Positions 35,070 through 46,349 of a stretch of DNA of 64,000 nt are shown here, piece after piece. The DNA comes from Odobenus rosmarus divergens (taxonomy: Eukaryota; Chordata; Mammalia; Carnivora; Odobenidae). The position numbers and the translations under genes were made by a program. The notes under the pieces are model-generated. The model was not told where the DNA came from, searched no databases, and saw only the letters and a list, made by a program, of their open reading frames with translations. The stretch spans positions 48,452-112,451 of the forward strand of contig NW_004451506.1 of assembly GCF_000321225.1 (NCBI RefSeq), in the 5' to 3' direction. Every line of letters begins with the position of its first letter. The first letter of the stretch is position 1.

Positions 35070-35260
35070 AAACAGCACGGATTCTGGAGTCAGACAACTA
35101 GAGTTCCAAATCTAGCCTTCGCCGAGTACTGGCCAGTGATGGAGAAAATGACCTGCCCTTTCTGAGCCCTCATTTTCCTTATGGATAAAATGGGATAGTA
35201 CCACCTCGCGTGAATTAAGGGATGTGAAGGCAGAAGCAGAGCATCCAATGCTTAGAACTA
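35070..35260 (+). mobile_element. MIR
   Basis: 'cacggattctggagtcagac', 'tgagccctcattttccttat', 'ataaaatgggatagtaccac' in sense MIR order. Confidence 0.7.
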
Positions 35261-35479
35261 ACTTGCCTCCACCAGCACTCAACTTGGTTCGTTCTCTGGT
35301 ATGTTAGTGACTAGTGTCATTTGTCTCTCTCTTTTGATGTTACGGAAAGGAGACCTTTCTGATCCACATATCTATTGATTAGCTTCCCCCATTAATGTCT
35401 AAGCTACAGACGGTATGGATGTCGCGAGTTCCAGAGCAATGCACACACCTGCCATCCAACCTCACCTACTAATCCAAAG

Positions 35480-35640
35480 ACCATGTGCATTTTACTTACC
35501 GGCTCTTAGCCTCAACTTTCTCATCTGTAAAATGGGACCAACTGGGTCCCATCTTACAGAATTACTGTCAGGATTCGCTGAAGTCCTATGCCTTTAAAGG
35601 ATTTATCAGAGTTCCTGGCTCAAAAAAATGTTAGGTACTA
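35480..35640 (+). mobile_element. MIR, 3' part
   Basis: 'cctcaactttctcatctgta', 'aaaatgggaccaactggg', 'tcctggctcaaaaaaatg' match the MIR core and tail. Confidence 0.6.
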
Positions 35641-35644
35641 CGAA

Positions 35645-38465
35645 GGTTAGCATTTCCTCCCTTCCATTTCTTTGCAAGCTGAAGCCTCCGAAGAGGGCAT
35701 GACTTGAATACCTATAACCAGAGAGCTTTCTTCTGAGTACCTTCTTAAAACTTGACATTGAAGCAAGGCCCTCCAAGGGACTGAAAGCAAATATCTCTTC
35801 CTCATTTCACCAAGACAGCAGTGGCCCTCCTCAAACAGCTCACAGGTCTTTTTTTTTTTTTTTTTTTTTTAGCTCTTCAGCTTCCTCCATAGTAACTGAA
35901 ACGGAAAACTTCAGGATTTCTCCCCTGTAGGGTTTTGTTTGCCATTTTATCAGAATCTGACTGAGATCCCAGACTGTCCTCTTGGCATCCATAAAGGGTA
36001 TTCAAACCTGCACAGATGAGGAGGACAAGCCGCCAAGACTGCAAGCCCCAGAGCCTGGGCTCAAGGTCCGTGCTACCTTGAAGCAGGCAGGACACACACA
36101 GCCAGTTCCCCAGCCTCTCCGGGGCTGCTGGGACTCAGTGATATTGTAGCTTTCTATATGTAGGGTAGGACTTCAGTGACATCAAAAGGTCAAAAGGACT
36201 GTTAAGATGGTCTGGGCCATTTTTCCAGTCTGTACTCAATACTCCTGGCTTCCTTGATAGGCCCCCTGAATACACATCCCACCCATTGAAAATCCACATG
36301 TCCGTGTGCCCACGATACTCTAAGAGGCAGAAAACAAATCCATCCCTCTTTTCAGCTCTGAAATTCCCTTGCATGCCGTATGTATGCCCGATATGTGCTT
36401 GCACGCTTGGAAGACACAAACATATGTATTCATATTTGAATGACAACTTTTGAGCATCCTCAATTTTATTATTTCATGCCACAGAGGAACAAAATAGTCC
36501 TCTATTTTCTTTTTCTACTCATCGTTCACTGACATTCACCTATGCACCCCAACACCCTTGCTCACTTGCCTGATAGAAAATTAAGAGCCACGCATTGGCG
36601 TGTAAAATCTTTCTTGAACATTTTAGTGTCAAATTTAAAATGTGGACTGCATTTCCTAACTATCCTATCCACTGTACTCAATTATCAACTAGACCATTTC
36701 ACACTTCTAGGAAATTTCACACTGCTATTTTTCTCTCAGTGTTTAATACCTGTCTCTGCATTAATAAATACGTATTTATTATAAAGATTATGACCACGTT
36801 CACTCCTTCTCAGGCTTAAAGCTGTAGTAGAGAAAGTAAGGGGGGGGAAATCTCTAGAAGATGTTTAAATAGGATAAAGAGCTAATACATAAGTGGGGAG
36901 TCCTATAGAAAGAAATATGATGCTGGAGACTGAATTGAGAAAAATAAGCAAACTTTTATTACACTATGGGTTTTTTTTTTTTTTTTCCTAGTTTGCACTA
37001 TACACTTTCTCTTGGTTTTCCAACATGAGCTTGTCAATTGAATTTTATTCCTAACAGCAACAGCCTTACAAAAACCAGCACCCTGGCTTCTCTGGTCTGT
37101 CAGCCCTATAAGCCAACCTGCCTCACAGGAGACCTTGTTCCTCTTTGGAGGCCCTGATGTGGCCATTCATCTTACGGAGCAAGCTGGGATTGGGAGACCC
37201 CTCCGTGCTTTAACTTCAGGCTTTATTTTTCAAAGACTCAAAGTCAGCTTTGAGGTGAAGTGTATGTGCTCTGACTCTATAGTGAGTATTCAGCAAGGCC
37301 CTTAGAGCCCACAGGTGTTCAGAGCATCCAAGCTAATGGACAGTTAAGGAAACAATCCAACAGCTGGTGGAACTCCCTTGCTATTGCCAACCTAGTTTCC
37401 AAGCTCCAGGCGGCCCTGAATTATGGGACACGTGCACAACTCAGCCAGCAGAGATCCTCCCCACTCACGCTCTCCCCGCCCATCCAACTCCAAGGTTCAT
37501 ACCACTCATCCAACTGGCTTCAGGGCAGGCTTTCTACCTGCTCACAGCTTGGCTAAGAATCAAAGACATGTTGGTTTTGTCAAAAGAAAATCCTTTAATC
37601 CAAATATGGTTTGGATGTCTGTTTGGCTTCAAAATAGTTCTTAACCAAATACTTTTATATAGATTTTTTAATAGATTTCTCTAATTGGTGAAAAATATAT
37701 TATATATAGTATATATTCTCAATATATTTTATCTTTATATTCTCTCTGTATATATTCATATGGTAACAGTGGCAAGATTTCTCTTATCATCAATGTTTTA
37801 TCACTGATGCCAAGTTCCTAGATGACAGGTGATAAAAGATACTAAATACATGAATTTATAACATCTCTGAAACAATATTATCTTTGCGAGATATTGACTA
37901 AAGCTTCGGGGGTTCTTTTTTTTTTCCTTTTTCTTTTATGGACATCAGAACATGGTTTCCTCTTCTTGTCCAAACACTATTTAATACCTGTTTCTCAGTT
38001 GAAGTGTGACCACAGCCTTTGGAATTCCAACATAGGATCCGAGAATTCAATATAGGTAATCAGCAGAAAGAAAATATTGTCTAACGCTTAAGCTATGCGA
38101 GAAAAAAAATTTCATAGTTCTAAGTTAAGGTTCTATTTACAGATTTATGATTTTTTTTATTTGTTTTACTTGAGAGGCCACACATGACTAGGATAAGTAA
38201 AACAGTATGTTTATTAACTATTTTATTTTCATAAAGATATTACACTGCAAGTTACAGAATAAGAGATTTGGACTCAGTCACTGAAACTGAAGGAGATAAA
38301 ATGTAACAGTGGTTTTAGCCCCACCCAGGGACAGCGTGTGGTGGAAACTAAATAGGCCTCTCGACACCCTCCTTCCCTGGCCCAGGCGCCCTCATAATGC
38401 GTCTCATTCCTGTCTTTGATTTTCTTCCTAACCAACATTAACTGAAATTGCATCTGCTTATTTGG
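35645..38465. other. Unique DNA, no gene seen
   Basis: Contains two long T-runs (35849-35870 and 36971-36986) that could be antisense retroposon tails, but no parent sequence was recognised next to either. It also holds an AT-rich TATA-type stretch near 37690-37735. Open frames do not exceed 105 codons. Confidence 0.45.
35849..35870. repeat. Poly-T tract, 22 nt
   Basis: Uninterrupted T-run. No SINE or L1 is attached. Confidence 0.9.
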
Positions 38466-38469
38466 TTCT

Positions 38470-38615
38470 TCTTCCTTTATCCAGAATGAGAGCTCAGTGA
38501 GAGCAGGCACCTCTTATATTTTCACCCCTGTTTTGCAAGGATTAGAAGAACAGTATGTGAGCATCCTATAAATATTTGAGAAGCAAATAAATGGATGGAT
38601 GTTTTCAGGTGGTGA
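38470..38615 (+). mobile_element. L2 3' end
   Basis: 'gagagctcagtgagagcagg', 'caggcacctcttatattttc', then 'gcaaataaatggatggatg' match the sense L2 terminus. Confidence 0.55.
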
Positions 38616-38619
38616 CCTC

Positions 38620-39975
38620 TATTCTTTTTTAAAAATATAAAATGCATCATCTCATGGTTATTGTTCAGAAGTGACACATACACACACACAGGTAGGCACG
38701 GCCTTGCACAGCAGTGCCTACGTAAAAATGGGCATGCAGGCTGAAACCATGGGAAGCAACCTTAATAATCATTAGGAAAAATTATAATTCCTGGACCTTG
38801 GAAAATTTTCACCAAATCATTAAAACCTCTGTCAGTTATAAATGCCCTGGGAAATAAAAAATACAGCAAAACTAACAGCATACTGTCATTTACAACGTTA
38901 GCAATATTGAGATTTGAAGTGTTTCATCATTGTTTTTGCAAAATACTCCTCGAGAATCCTCTGAAGAGCTTGCTTTCCTTTTCTCATTGTCTAAATCACA
39001 ATACAGAGCAAGCATCTTTTCTATGTCTTGGCAAATGTCTGCGCCTCTCTAGGCTGAGATTATTTTATTCTTTTGTTCTTCAGGTTTTCAAGTCTTAGCA
39101 TCCACTGGAGAATTCCATTCAAGTGAGTTTTTGGCCAGCATCAATCACTTTGGCATATTTTCAACCTCTCCAACTTATCCTTGTTTATATCAAGTTTGCG
39201 ATCACCTCGTGTTTTGGCTACATGTGTGCGGTCTCTCAAAAATGGCAGCATGTCCACATTCCCACCTCCCGTTTCTTCCTATCTCCATTTGGGTGTCATT
39301 TTAATTTCACTCCCAGTGGTAAACCACTTCTCATTTCTTGCCCACACTTTCAACATTATTGGCCAACTTCTTTTTTTAATTATCCATTTTTGGAAAATGT
39401 CATGTGGGTTTATACTGGGAGACAAGGAGGCAAGAAGACTACCTTCTTTGCTCTCCTTGCAGAACGTGAATGACAGACACAAGGTGACCAATCCAGACAA
39501 ATGATCAAAGAAGTGATGTGATTAGTCACCGATTAGAAGGCACATCTGTTACTTATGCAGTGATTTGTGGACTGATAAGCTGGGGTGAAACCTATACTGT
39601 GTACAATTACTTATGGTTAATATACTAAAATCTAAATCATGTTATTGGGGGATTAGGGTTAATTAACCCGTAGTAACCAAAATTCATGCATACTGGAACC
39701 ATGCAAAGTAAAAAGTGCCTATAATTGAAAATTTCATTCCTCTGCCAAGCTTTCCTGTACCCTCCAAATACCTGTGTATGGGAGAAGCTACTTTAGAAAC
39801 ATGGGGAATTGGGGTTTTACCCTCAGAAGTCTTGGATTATAAAGAGAGATTATACTTTTCTTAATGTCTTTCCCTGAGAAACAGACAGCAGCATGTAGTC
39901 ACAGCCCAGCTCTAGGAAAACAAAATGTAATTATAGAGCAACAGATTTGCATTTACTGGCCAGGATCAGAAATGC
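38620..39975. other. No gene seen
   Basis: Unique sequence. A splice-acceptor-like 'ctttgctctccttgcag' ends near 39463 but no matching exon structure is evident. Open frames reach 116 codons without recognisable domains. Confidence 0.45.
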
Positions 39976-39979
39976 TTAC

Positions 39980-40170
39980 ACTGGTGGTTCTTAAGTTTGA
40001 TCATGTATTATAATCACCTGGAGGGCCTATTAAAACACAGCATACAGACCCCACCCTCAGAGTTTCTCAGTTAGTAGGTTTGAGGTGGTACCTGAGAAGG
40101 AGCCTTTTCAGCAAGTTCCCAGGTGAAAGTGACGCTGCAGATGAGGAACCCCAATTTAAGAACCACAGAT
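39980..40170 (+). mobile_element. MER5A hAT-Charlie transposon
   Basis: Nearly full-length: 'ctggtggttcttaagtttga' at the left, 'ataatcacctggagggccta', 'gaccccaccctcagagtttc', 'gcaagttcccaggtgaaagt', and 'aatttaagaaccacag' at the right. The two ends are imperfect inverted repeats of each other (tggttcttaa and ttaagaacca). Confidence 0.8.
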
Positions 40171-40489
40171 TTAAACATAGACAGAGGGCTATTCCATGGG
40201 GAGAGAGCAAAGCCTCAGGAACCAAAGTCTGGTAGGAGCATAGACATTGAATCCAAGTGCTTAAGGGTATCTTAGCAATCCTTTGGTTAAGGCCCCTTAT
40301 TTTACAATTAAGGACATGAAAGCCTGCAAAATTCAAATGATTTAATTAAAATACGAAGTTAGCCAGTCTTAGAGTCTGGTCTAGAACCTAGAATCTATTT
40401 CCAATAATTTCTGGAAGACAGCCAGCATCATAATAGACCCTATTCTCAATAGACATATGGTGATAATATCTCACACACACAAAGTTTCT

Positions 40490-40650
40490 CAAACTTCACT
40501 GACTATGAAATGGCCTGGCTAAAAATTGCCGTGCCTAAGCCCTCACCTAAAGGTTCTGACTTCACAGGTGGAGGACGAGGTCCTTTTAGATTGCAACCCC
40601 ATGATTCAAATGCAGGTGAACTGTTCAAGAAACATTGGCTTACCCAATGT
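40490..40650 (+). mobile_element. Second MER5-like relic
   Basis: 'aaagtttctcaaacttcact', 'taagccctcacctaaaggtt', 'gattcaaatgcaggtgaact' fit a diverged MER5 element about 320 bp from the preceding one. Confidence 0.45.
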
Positions 40651-40864
40651 TTTAAGCCAAAGAATCTACACAGAGCAAAGAACAGAATACCGAATGTCTT
40701 TGAATTTTTTTTTATAAAATACTTCCCATAGATTATGAAAAATCCCCCAATTCTCCTACGAAGTGGATGAGGTAACATCAATTCTTCCTTCTTGAAGAAA
40801 CTTTGGACAAGTCTTCCCCTTCCTAGAGCCTCCTTTTCTTCATCTGTGTAAGGGATAAAAGTAT

Positions 40865-41055
40865 CTTTTTAAATATTTTATTTATTTATTTTGAGAGAGA
40901 GAGAATGCAGGGGTAGGGGCAGAGGGAGAGAATCTCAAGCAGATTCCATGATGAGTGTGCAGCCTGACTCGGGGATCGATCACACAACCAGAGATCATGA
41001 CCTGAGCCGAAATCAAGTGTTGAATGCTTAACCCACTGAGCCACCTAGGCACCCC
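40865..41055 (-). mobile_element. CAN SINE, antisense
   Basis: T-rich tail, 'ttatttattttgagagagag' and head ending 'gagccacctaggcacccc'. The duplication is aagggataaaagtat (40850-40864) versus aaggggtaaaaatat (41056-41070). The element is more diverged than its neighbours. Confidence 0.95.
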
Positions 41056-41239
41056 AAGGGGTAAAAATATTAAACCTGATCTCATACAACTGGTCTGAGG
41101 ACAAAATGAGATAGGACCTATGAAAGCAAATTGCAAAGGGTAAAATATTATCGAGATATTAGTTGTTAGCTTAATTACAGAGAAGCCTAAAGAGTATGAT
41201 TTTTTTTTTTAAATCAAGTGGGATATCTGCAGATAAAGT

Positions 41240-41440
41240 TTTTTTTTTTAGGATTTTATTTATTTATTTGAGAGAGAGAGAGAGACAGTGAGAGAGAGGA
41301 CACAAGCAGGGTGAGTGGGAGAGGGAGAAGCAGGCTCCCCGCGGAGCAGGGAGCCCGACACGAGGCTTGATCCCAGGACTCTGGGATCGTGACCTGAGCC
41401 GGAGGCAGATGCTTAACCGACTGAGCCACCCAGGCACCCC
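41240..41440 (-). mobile_element. CAN SINE, antisense
   Basis: Poly-T, 'ggattttatttatttatttg', (GA)n body and head ending 'gagccacccaggcacccc'. It lies only about 185 bp from the preceding SINE in the same orientation. Confidence 0.95.
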
Positions 41441-41444
41441 AAAA

Positions 41445-42975
41445 GATTCTTAATTGTATTATAATTGGCTCATCCTGGCAGAAGCTTACTGATTGGTCAA
41501 AGGAAACAGGTGGCAAAATCTCCATGAAATCATGAGATTCCACCCTCATAAGCCCCACATTACCTGGCCCAGAATCTGCAGACTAACCTCTAATCTGGAA
41601 CAATTTTAAGTATAATATATGCAGGGCTAAATGGCTTTCTTTGAAAATCTCTTGTCTAATCTCTATCCCCAGGCCATTTCCGGCCTCTTCTGACTCAAAC
41701 TGGATTGGAAACCAGACAACTGTGACTTTCTGAGCTTTCTTTTCTTTTAGCCAAGGTGCAAAAATAATTTTTAAAGCAGAAAAACGACAACGATCCATTT
41801 ACCTCCACTCTGCCCTTACCGTGAAGAAGATCCCTGGGGTTGGGTGAAGAAAATGCCAGAAAGGAAGGGAGAGTGCTCCTATCCCAGCAGGCTGTGTGGA
41901 GGAAGAGGTGCTGAGTGAGGCCAGCGAAGCAGCCATCTTGGTACAACACATCCACCCCCACAGGAGCCCTTTCAACAAAGAACACAAGAACCTTTCTCCC
42001 TTTGACAGCCTGGCTCTTGTTTTTCTCCACATATTTTCATCAAAATGTGTTGAGGCGCCAACAGTCTGGCTTTCACAGTTCTTCTGCTATTGCATGTCGG
42101 GCTCATCCTCTTTCCTCCACTGGCTGCTGAATTGAGGACTCTACCCAGGACAGGCACAAGATCATACATTTGAGGAAAGGAAAATGAGCGGTTTCAGACA
42201 GAGTGGGCATCTTGGTATGAGTGACTGGTGCTCATCTCAAAGGTGGTTACTTGAATTACAGAAGGCTCTCAGATAACAACCGATCTTTTTTAGAAGATGT
42301 GGCTTCAAACCCATTCCTTATGAAATGCGTAGGCCTGATTACAGAGCCTTCTTGAAAGCTGATGCATCCAAGGAAGATTTAAAGCGAGGAGCAAAGGAAT
42401 CAAAAATATTCCCCAGAAAATAAAATTGTTAATGGGGTCTTACCTCACTGTAGCTAGAGTGTGTTGCAAGATTTCCTGGGGCAGAAGGTACAGGAAGGAG
42501 CCTGGTTACCACTGACCCCGTGTGACATGCCTGGAGCTCGTGTGCATCAAAAGGCCTCCCCAGACACTGAGGAGGCCCACAAAATTCAGAGAGTCCTGGG
42601 ACGCGAGGGTCCAGCTCATGCTCAGGTCTGGGGGTAATCCCATCTTGCCATATTTTCTTCAGACCCAGGACATCCACCTCTTCTCCCAAATCAGCCCTTT
42701 CTCTAGATGTCTTCTTTCTATCCACGGCACCCGAATTCTCCCAAACTGGTCAGCTTCAATATCCCATTTTCCGATCACCTTCAAATACCCACCTTCCAAC
42801 CTAACATCTAGACTTCAGATCGCTCTTCTTGTCTCCAGAAAGGATCCCTCCCAAGTACCTCGTTACGCCAAGGCATCAGAAATTCATTCATTCGGTATCG
42901 TGCCCAAGCGTTGGGCCAAGAGCTCCACAGATAAGGAAGGGACAGTCATTTAAAAGTAACTGTTCAAGACAAGAA
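41445..42975. other. No gene seen
   Basis: Unique sequence. Open frames reach 143 codons (plus, 42522-42953) with ordinary composition and no recognisable domain. Confidence 0.45.
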
Positions 42976-42979
42976 TAAA

Positions 42980-43305
42980 ATCAGGATTCACACTATTTTC
43001 TCTACCTAGAACGCCCCCTTTCTCCCTTATCTTCTTCAAGCTTTAAACACAAGTCAGGAGACGTGATCTCCTAGAAGCCTGCTTTGAATCCACCCCCAGC
43101 AGACTTAGGTGTCTCCTACGGACTTTCAGAAGTACGGGTCTAGATCACTGCACGGGCACTCCACCGATTTGCGTGCCTGTCCCCCAGCCAGACCGTGGGA
43201 TGTGAAGACAGAGACGGGCCATATTCATCTCTGCACTCCTAGCACTTAACGTAGAGCTCAGCACACGGTGTTCATTGCATGTTTTTGAATCAATGAATGA
43301 AAACT
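42980..43305 (+). mobile_element. L2 3' end
   Basis: Sense L2 order: 'ctagaacgccccctttctcc', 'cttcttcaagctttaaacac', 'atattcatctctgcactcct', 'agcacttaacgtagagctca', finishing 'tgaatcaatgaatgaaa'. Confidence 0.75.
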
Positions 43306-43489
43306 AGAAATCATAGAAAGTTGGTGAACAGAAAAAGAAGTATTCATTTCAACTGGGGCAGTAAAGACAATTTTCATGGAGGAGATGGTATTTGAGCAAA
43401 GCGCTGAAGCATGAACAGGATTTCCAGAATGTGAAAAGATCAAGGGCTTGAGGGGGAGGGCTGGTACGCAGAGGATTATTTTTTAAAAC

Positions 43490-44060
43490 CTAACAGATTC
43501 TCTCCACCTCTAATCTATTACTTTTCTAAAAATCATCTTTCTTAAACTCCACTTTTTTTTCCCCCTTCCTTACTGGTGGACAACCTTCAGTGATTCCTTT
43601 CTGTCTAACACAGTGCAATTCAAGCACGTTAGCTTGCATTCAGGGGTCTTGCTCCTGCTGCCCTATGCTTTTTTTCTGCTCCTAACTTTGGTCCTCTGGC
43701 CACCTACTGTGTGCACACATCAGGCCCATCTGCAATCAGTCCCCCGTATCTTGATTTTGTCATCTCCTTGGCTGTCCCCTTTCTTCACCCCTCACGTGGA
43801 TGCTTCCCCCGCCCTGCCCTTCTCCCACTCTCAACAGCACTGTCTTTTTGCAAATCCTACCTCCTCATGTAGCCCCCCTTTGCTGCTCCAGACCAGAACA
43901 CTTTCTTCCTCTAGGTAACTTGATCGAACTATTCTTTTACCAATTCATCATATGCTATACTGTATAGTTTTCTAACTACAAGTCCACTGTGTCCCTCTTA
44001 GGAGGACCGGACAAGGGACCTACAGGCTAAGATAATGGATGGTGTCCCTCTGTAACATGC
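43490..44060 (+). mobile_element. Second L2 fragment, sense
   Basis: 'ggacaaccttcagtgattcc', 'ctgctccagaccagaacac' and 'aggaggaccggacaagggac' are in L2 order, including an upstream ORF2-end segment missing from the previous copy. Confidence 0.5.
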
Positions 44061-44064
44061 ACAG

Positions 44065-45170
44065 TGTCTCAGACAAATACTCTACCGGCTAAAAATTCTC
44101 ACTGAATTAAATACTCCTCTAAGGATCTATGAGGGGTCTGTAATTCGGGCAGATATCTTCTTATTCAGCTACCAGTGGATAGGGTGTTTATGCCAGAAAA
44201 TTTAATTTAATGAGAATAAAATTCTATTATTCATTTGTTACGAAATGACTAACTCTGTCTCTGTTACAAAATGAAAACTTCCCACTTCTCTTTTGTTGAT
44301 AAAATTACAGTCACAGTTACTCTTACCTTGTCTACACAGCCAAGGTAATGCTTTTTTTTTTTTTCATACTGGGTGACTAGCCCTTTAAGACAGGTGCATC
44401 CTTCCCATTGTTTTCATGCCAGCCCTTGTAACTGTGGGACTCCTTCATGCTCTTCAGCCTTCCAGGCTTTGTCCCGAGTCAAACCACATCAATACCAGTC
44501 TCAGACCTTAACCATGAAAGACATCGGGAGGCAGAGGGCTCAACATGTCATCCCACACAACAGGCTGTAGGGCATGGAGAATCCATCACCTAACCCTTCC
44601 CAGCCTCTGTCCATCTGGGCTCCACTGTTGGATGTCCAGGCTTGACAGGGAATGCTTCCCACTGGGGAACTGTAGCAGGATTTTTTTCCCCCCATCCTTT
44701 GGTCCCTTTGTGTGTTCAGCTGCTGGAGCTAGCTGCTAATCAAAGCCAGAGGCTCTCATACACAAACAAACACTCCCCCAGGGTTAGAACACAGCAATCC
44801 AACGAACAATTTAGTCAGGCGATAGCAGGCCCAGACAGAGCATCTCCCGGACACCCTCCTGCCTGTGTTCCCCTGTCCCTTCCTCAGCACAAGCCCCTTG
44901 AACCACCAGGCCGGGCCAAGTGATGCTTGGGGAGACAATGGAAAATGAACCAATAAGTGATAATATGCAGCCGAAGAGGTCTAGCCTAATGACAGACTTC
45001 TTTGTCCAAGGGAGGGTATTCTCCCGATTGGAGGGAGGTAGAAATAAATTACACAGTACAAGACCTTATTTCTGGACCCTGGTCAGGGGAAAGAAGGGAA
45101 TACTGAGCCAAAACCTCTTCAGATACTCACGGGACCCTTGTCCTGGACCAGGGGGAAGGAGGTAGAACAG
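44065..45170. other. No gene seen
   Basis: Unique sequence. A T-run at about 44350-44364 has no recognisable retroposon attached. Confidence 0.5.
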
Positions 45171-45174
45171 CATG

Positions 45175-45410
45175 CTAAGAGCTCTGTGGTCAGAACTATT
45201 CGGACTACAATCTTAATTCTACCTCTCACTAGCTTGTGATCTTGGACAAGTTACTTAACCATCCTGAGACTCAGTTTCCTCATTTTTAAACTAAGAAGGA
45301 AAAGAGTCTTTCTCCCACGGGGTTGTTGGGAGTATTTAATCTGGAACTGAATGTAAAGTTCTAGCACTGTGTCCCACACATAGAAAGCACCCGACAAAAC
45401 ATTAGATAGC
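45175..45410 (+). mobile_element. MIR, near full length
   Basis: 'gagctctgtggtcagaacta', 'gatcttggacaagttactta', 'gagactcagtttcctcattt', 'cacggggttgttgggagtat', 'gcactgtgtcccacacatag' in complete MIR order. Confidence 0.85.
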
Positions 45411-45414
45411 ATTA

Positions 45415-46100
45415 TTCAAGCTGGTGGATGGTGCTCAGAAAGGAAAAAGGGGACCAGATCACACAAAGAGTGAGCAAGGTCTGCAGCTTCTAGAAATCAC
45501 TGATGATAAGGGACAAAGTCTGGCCCTGGAAGTTCCCAGAAACAGCACCTCAGAGGTGCTGGCAGGTCCTGACTGATTGCCATGTGCCCCCAGAGCACAG
45601 CAAGGGAAGCAAGGGATGCCAATGGCCAGCATGAAGCCTGGATAAAAAGATGCCTCGTCTAACAGCAGAAGGCAGGCCTCTGGGTGTCTGAACATTGAGA
45701 ATGGAAATATCCCTGAGCATGAAGGATCGAGGGGAAAAGAAAAGCTGGAGATGCCAAGGAAAACAATTGCTCAGGTCACAATTTGCGGCTAGGGCAGCCA
45801 AGTAATATTAAATCTTGCCAGGGTTGGCGGTGGGGAAGGGCAGTGGGGATGGGAGGTGGGGGGTAGAAACTAGGTAAAATGTTATCCTAATTCTATGCAG
45901 CAACAAATGTGAATTGAGTACCTGGCTCTATGCCAGTTGCTGTTTGGGCAGTAATAAAGAGAAAGAACTAGAAATTATTACCCAGCAATAGAGTTTTAGA
46001 AAGATGAGATACAGTGACAAGACACATAACCACTGAAACTCAGAATTAATGTAATGATTTCCATTAAATACAAAGGACCAACAATCCAAAATGATTTAAC
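45415..46100. other. No gene seen; contains a G-rich tract
   Basis: Unique sequence; see the quadruplex motif at 45832-45862. Confidence 0.5.
45832..45862 (+). other. G-quadruplex-prone tract
   Basis: Five G-runs of three or more (GGGG, GGG, GGGG, GGG, GGGGGG) separated by loops of two to four bases. Confidence 0.6.
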
Positions 46101-46116
46101 AATTGAAGCATCTTCA

Positions 46117-46332
46117 GAGGCGTCTGAATGGCTCAATTGGTTAAGCGTCTAACTCTTGATTTCAGCTCAGGCCATAATCTCAGGGTCATGAGATCGAATT
46201 CCACCTTGGGCTCCATGCTCAGCAGGGAGTCTGCTTGGGATTCTCTCTCACCCTCTGTCCCCACCTCCCCACTCGGGCACACCTGCACACATGCCCTCTC
46301 TATATAACAAAAAAGAAAAGCTTTTAAAAAAA
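46117..46332 (+). mobile_element. CAN SINE, older copy
   Basis: Diverged head 'ggcgtctgaatggctcaatt' with the usual order through the body to 'aagcttttaaaaaaat'. The duplication tgaagcatcttca (46104-46116) recurs as ggaagcatcttca (46334-46346). Confidence 0.93.
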
Positions 46333-46349
46333 TGGAAGCATCTTCATAT

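Noticed and set aside
35877..36095. Possible retroposon next to the 22-nt T-run
   Set aside because: No recognised parent sequence and no clear duplication; the T-run alone is insufficient.
36903..37166. Possible processed pseudogene with a poly-T-side tail at 36971-36986
   Set aside because: I could not match the minus-strand sequence to any known mRNA, and no target-site duplication was found.
39123..39473. Candidate exon ending at an acceptor-like pyrimidine tract
   Set aside because: The acceptor-like site lies at the end of the frame, the wrong side for this frame to be its exon, and no donor or conservation evidence is available.
42522..42953. 143-codon plus-strand open frame
   Set aside because: No recognisable domain, no conserved signature, and no splice or promoter context. 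Length is near what chance gives across six frames of 64 kb.
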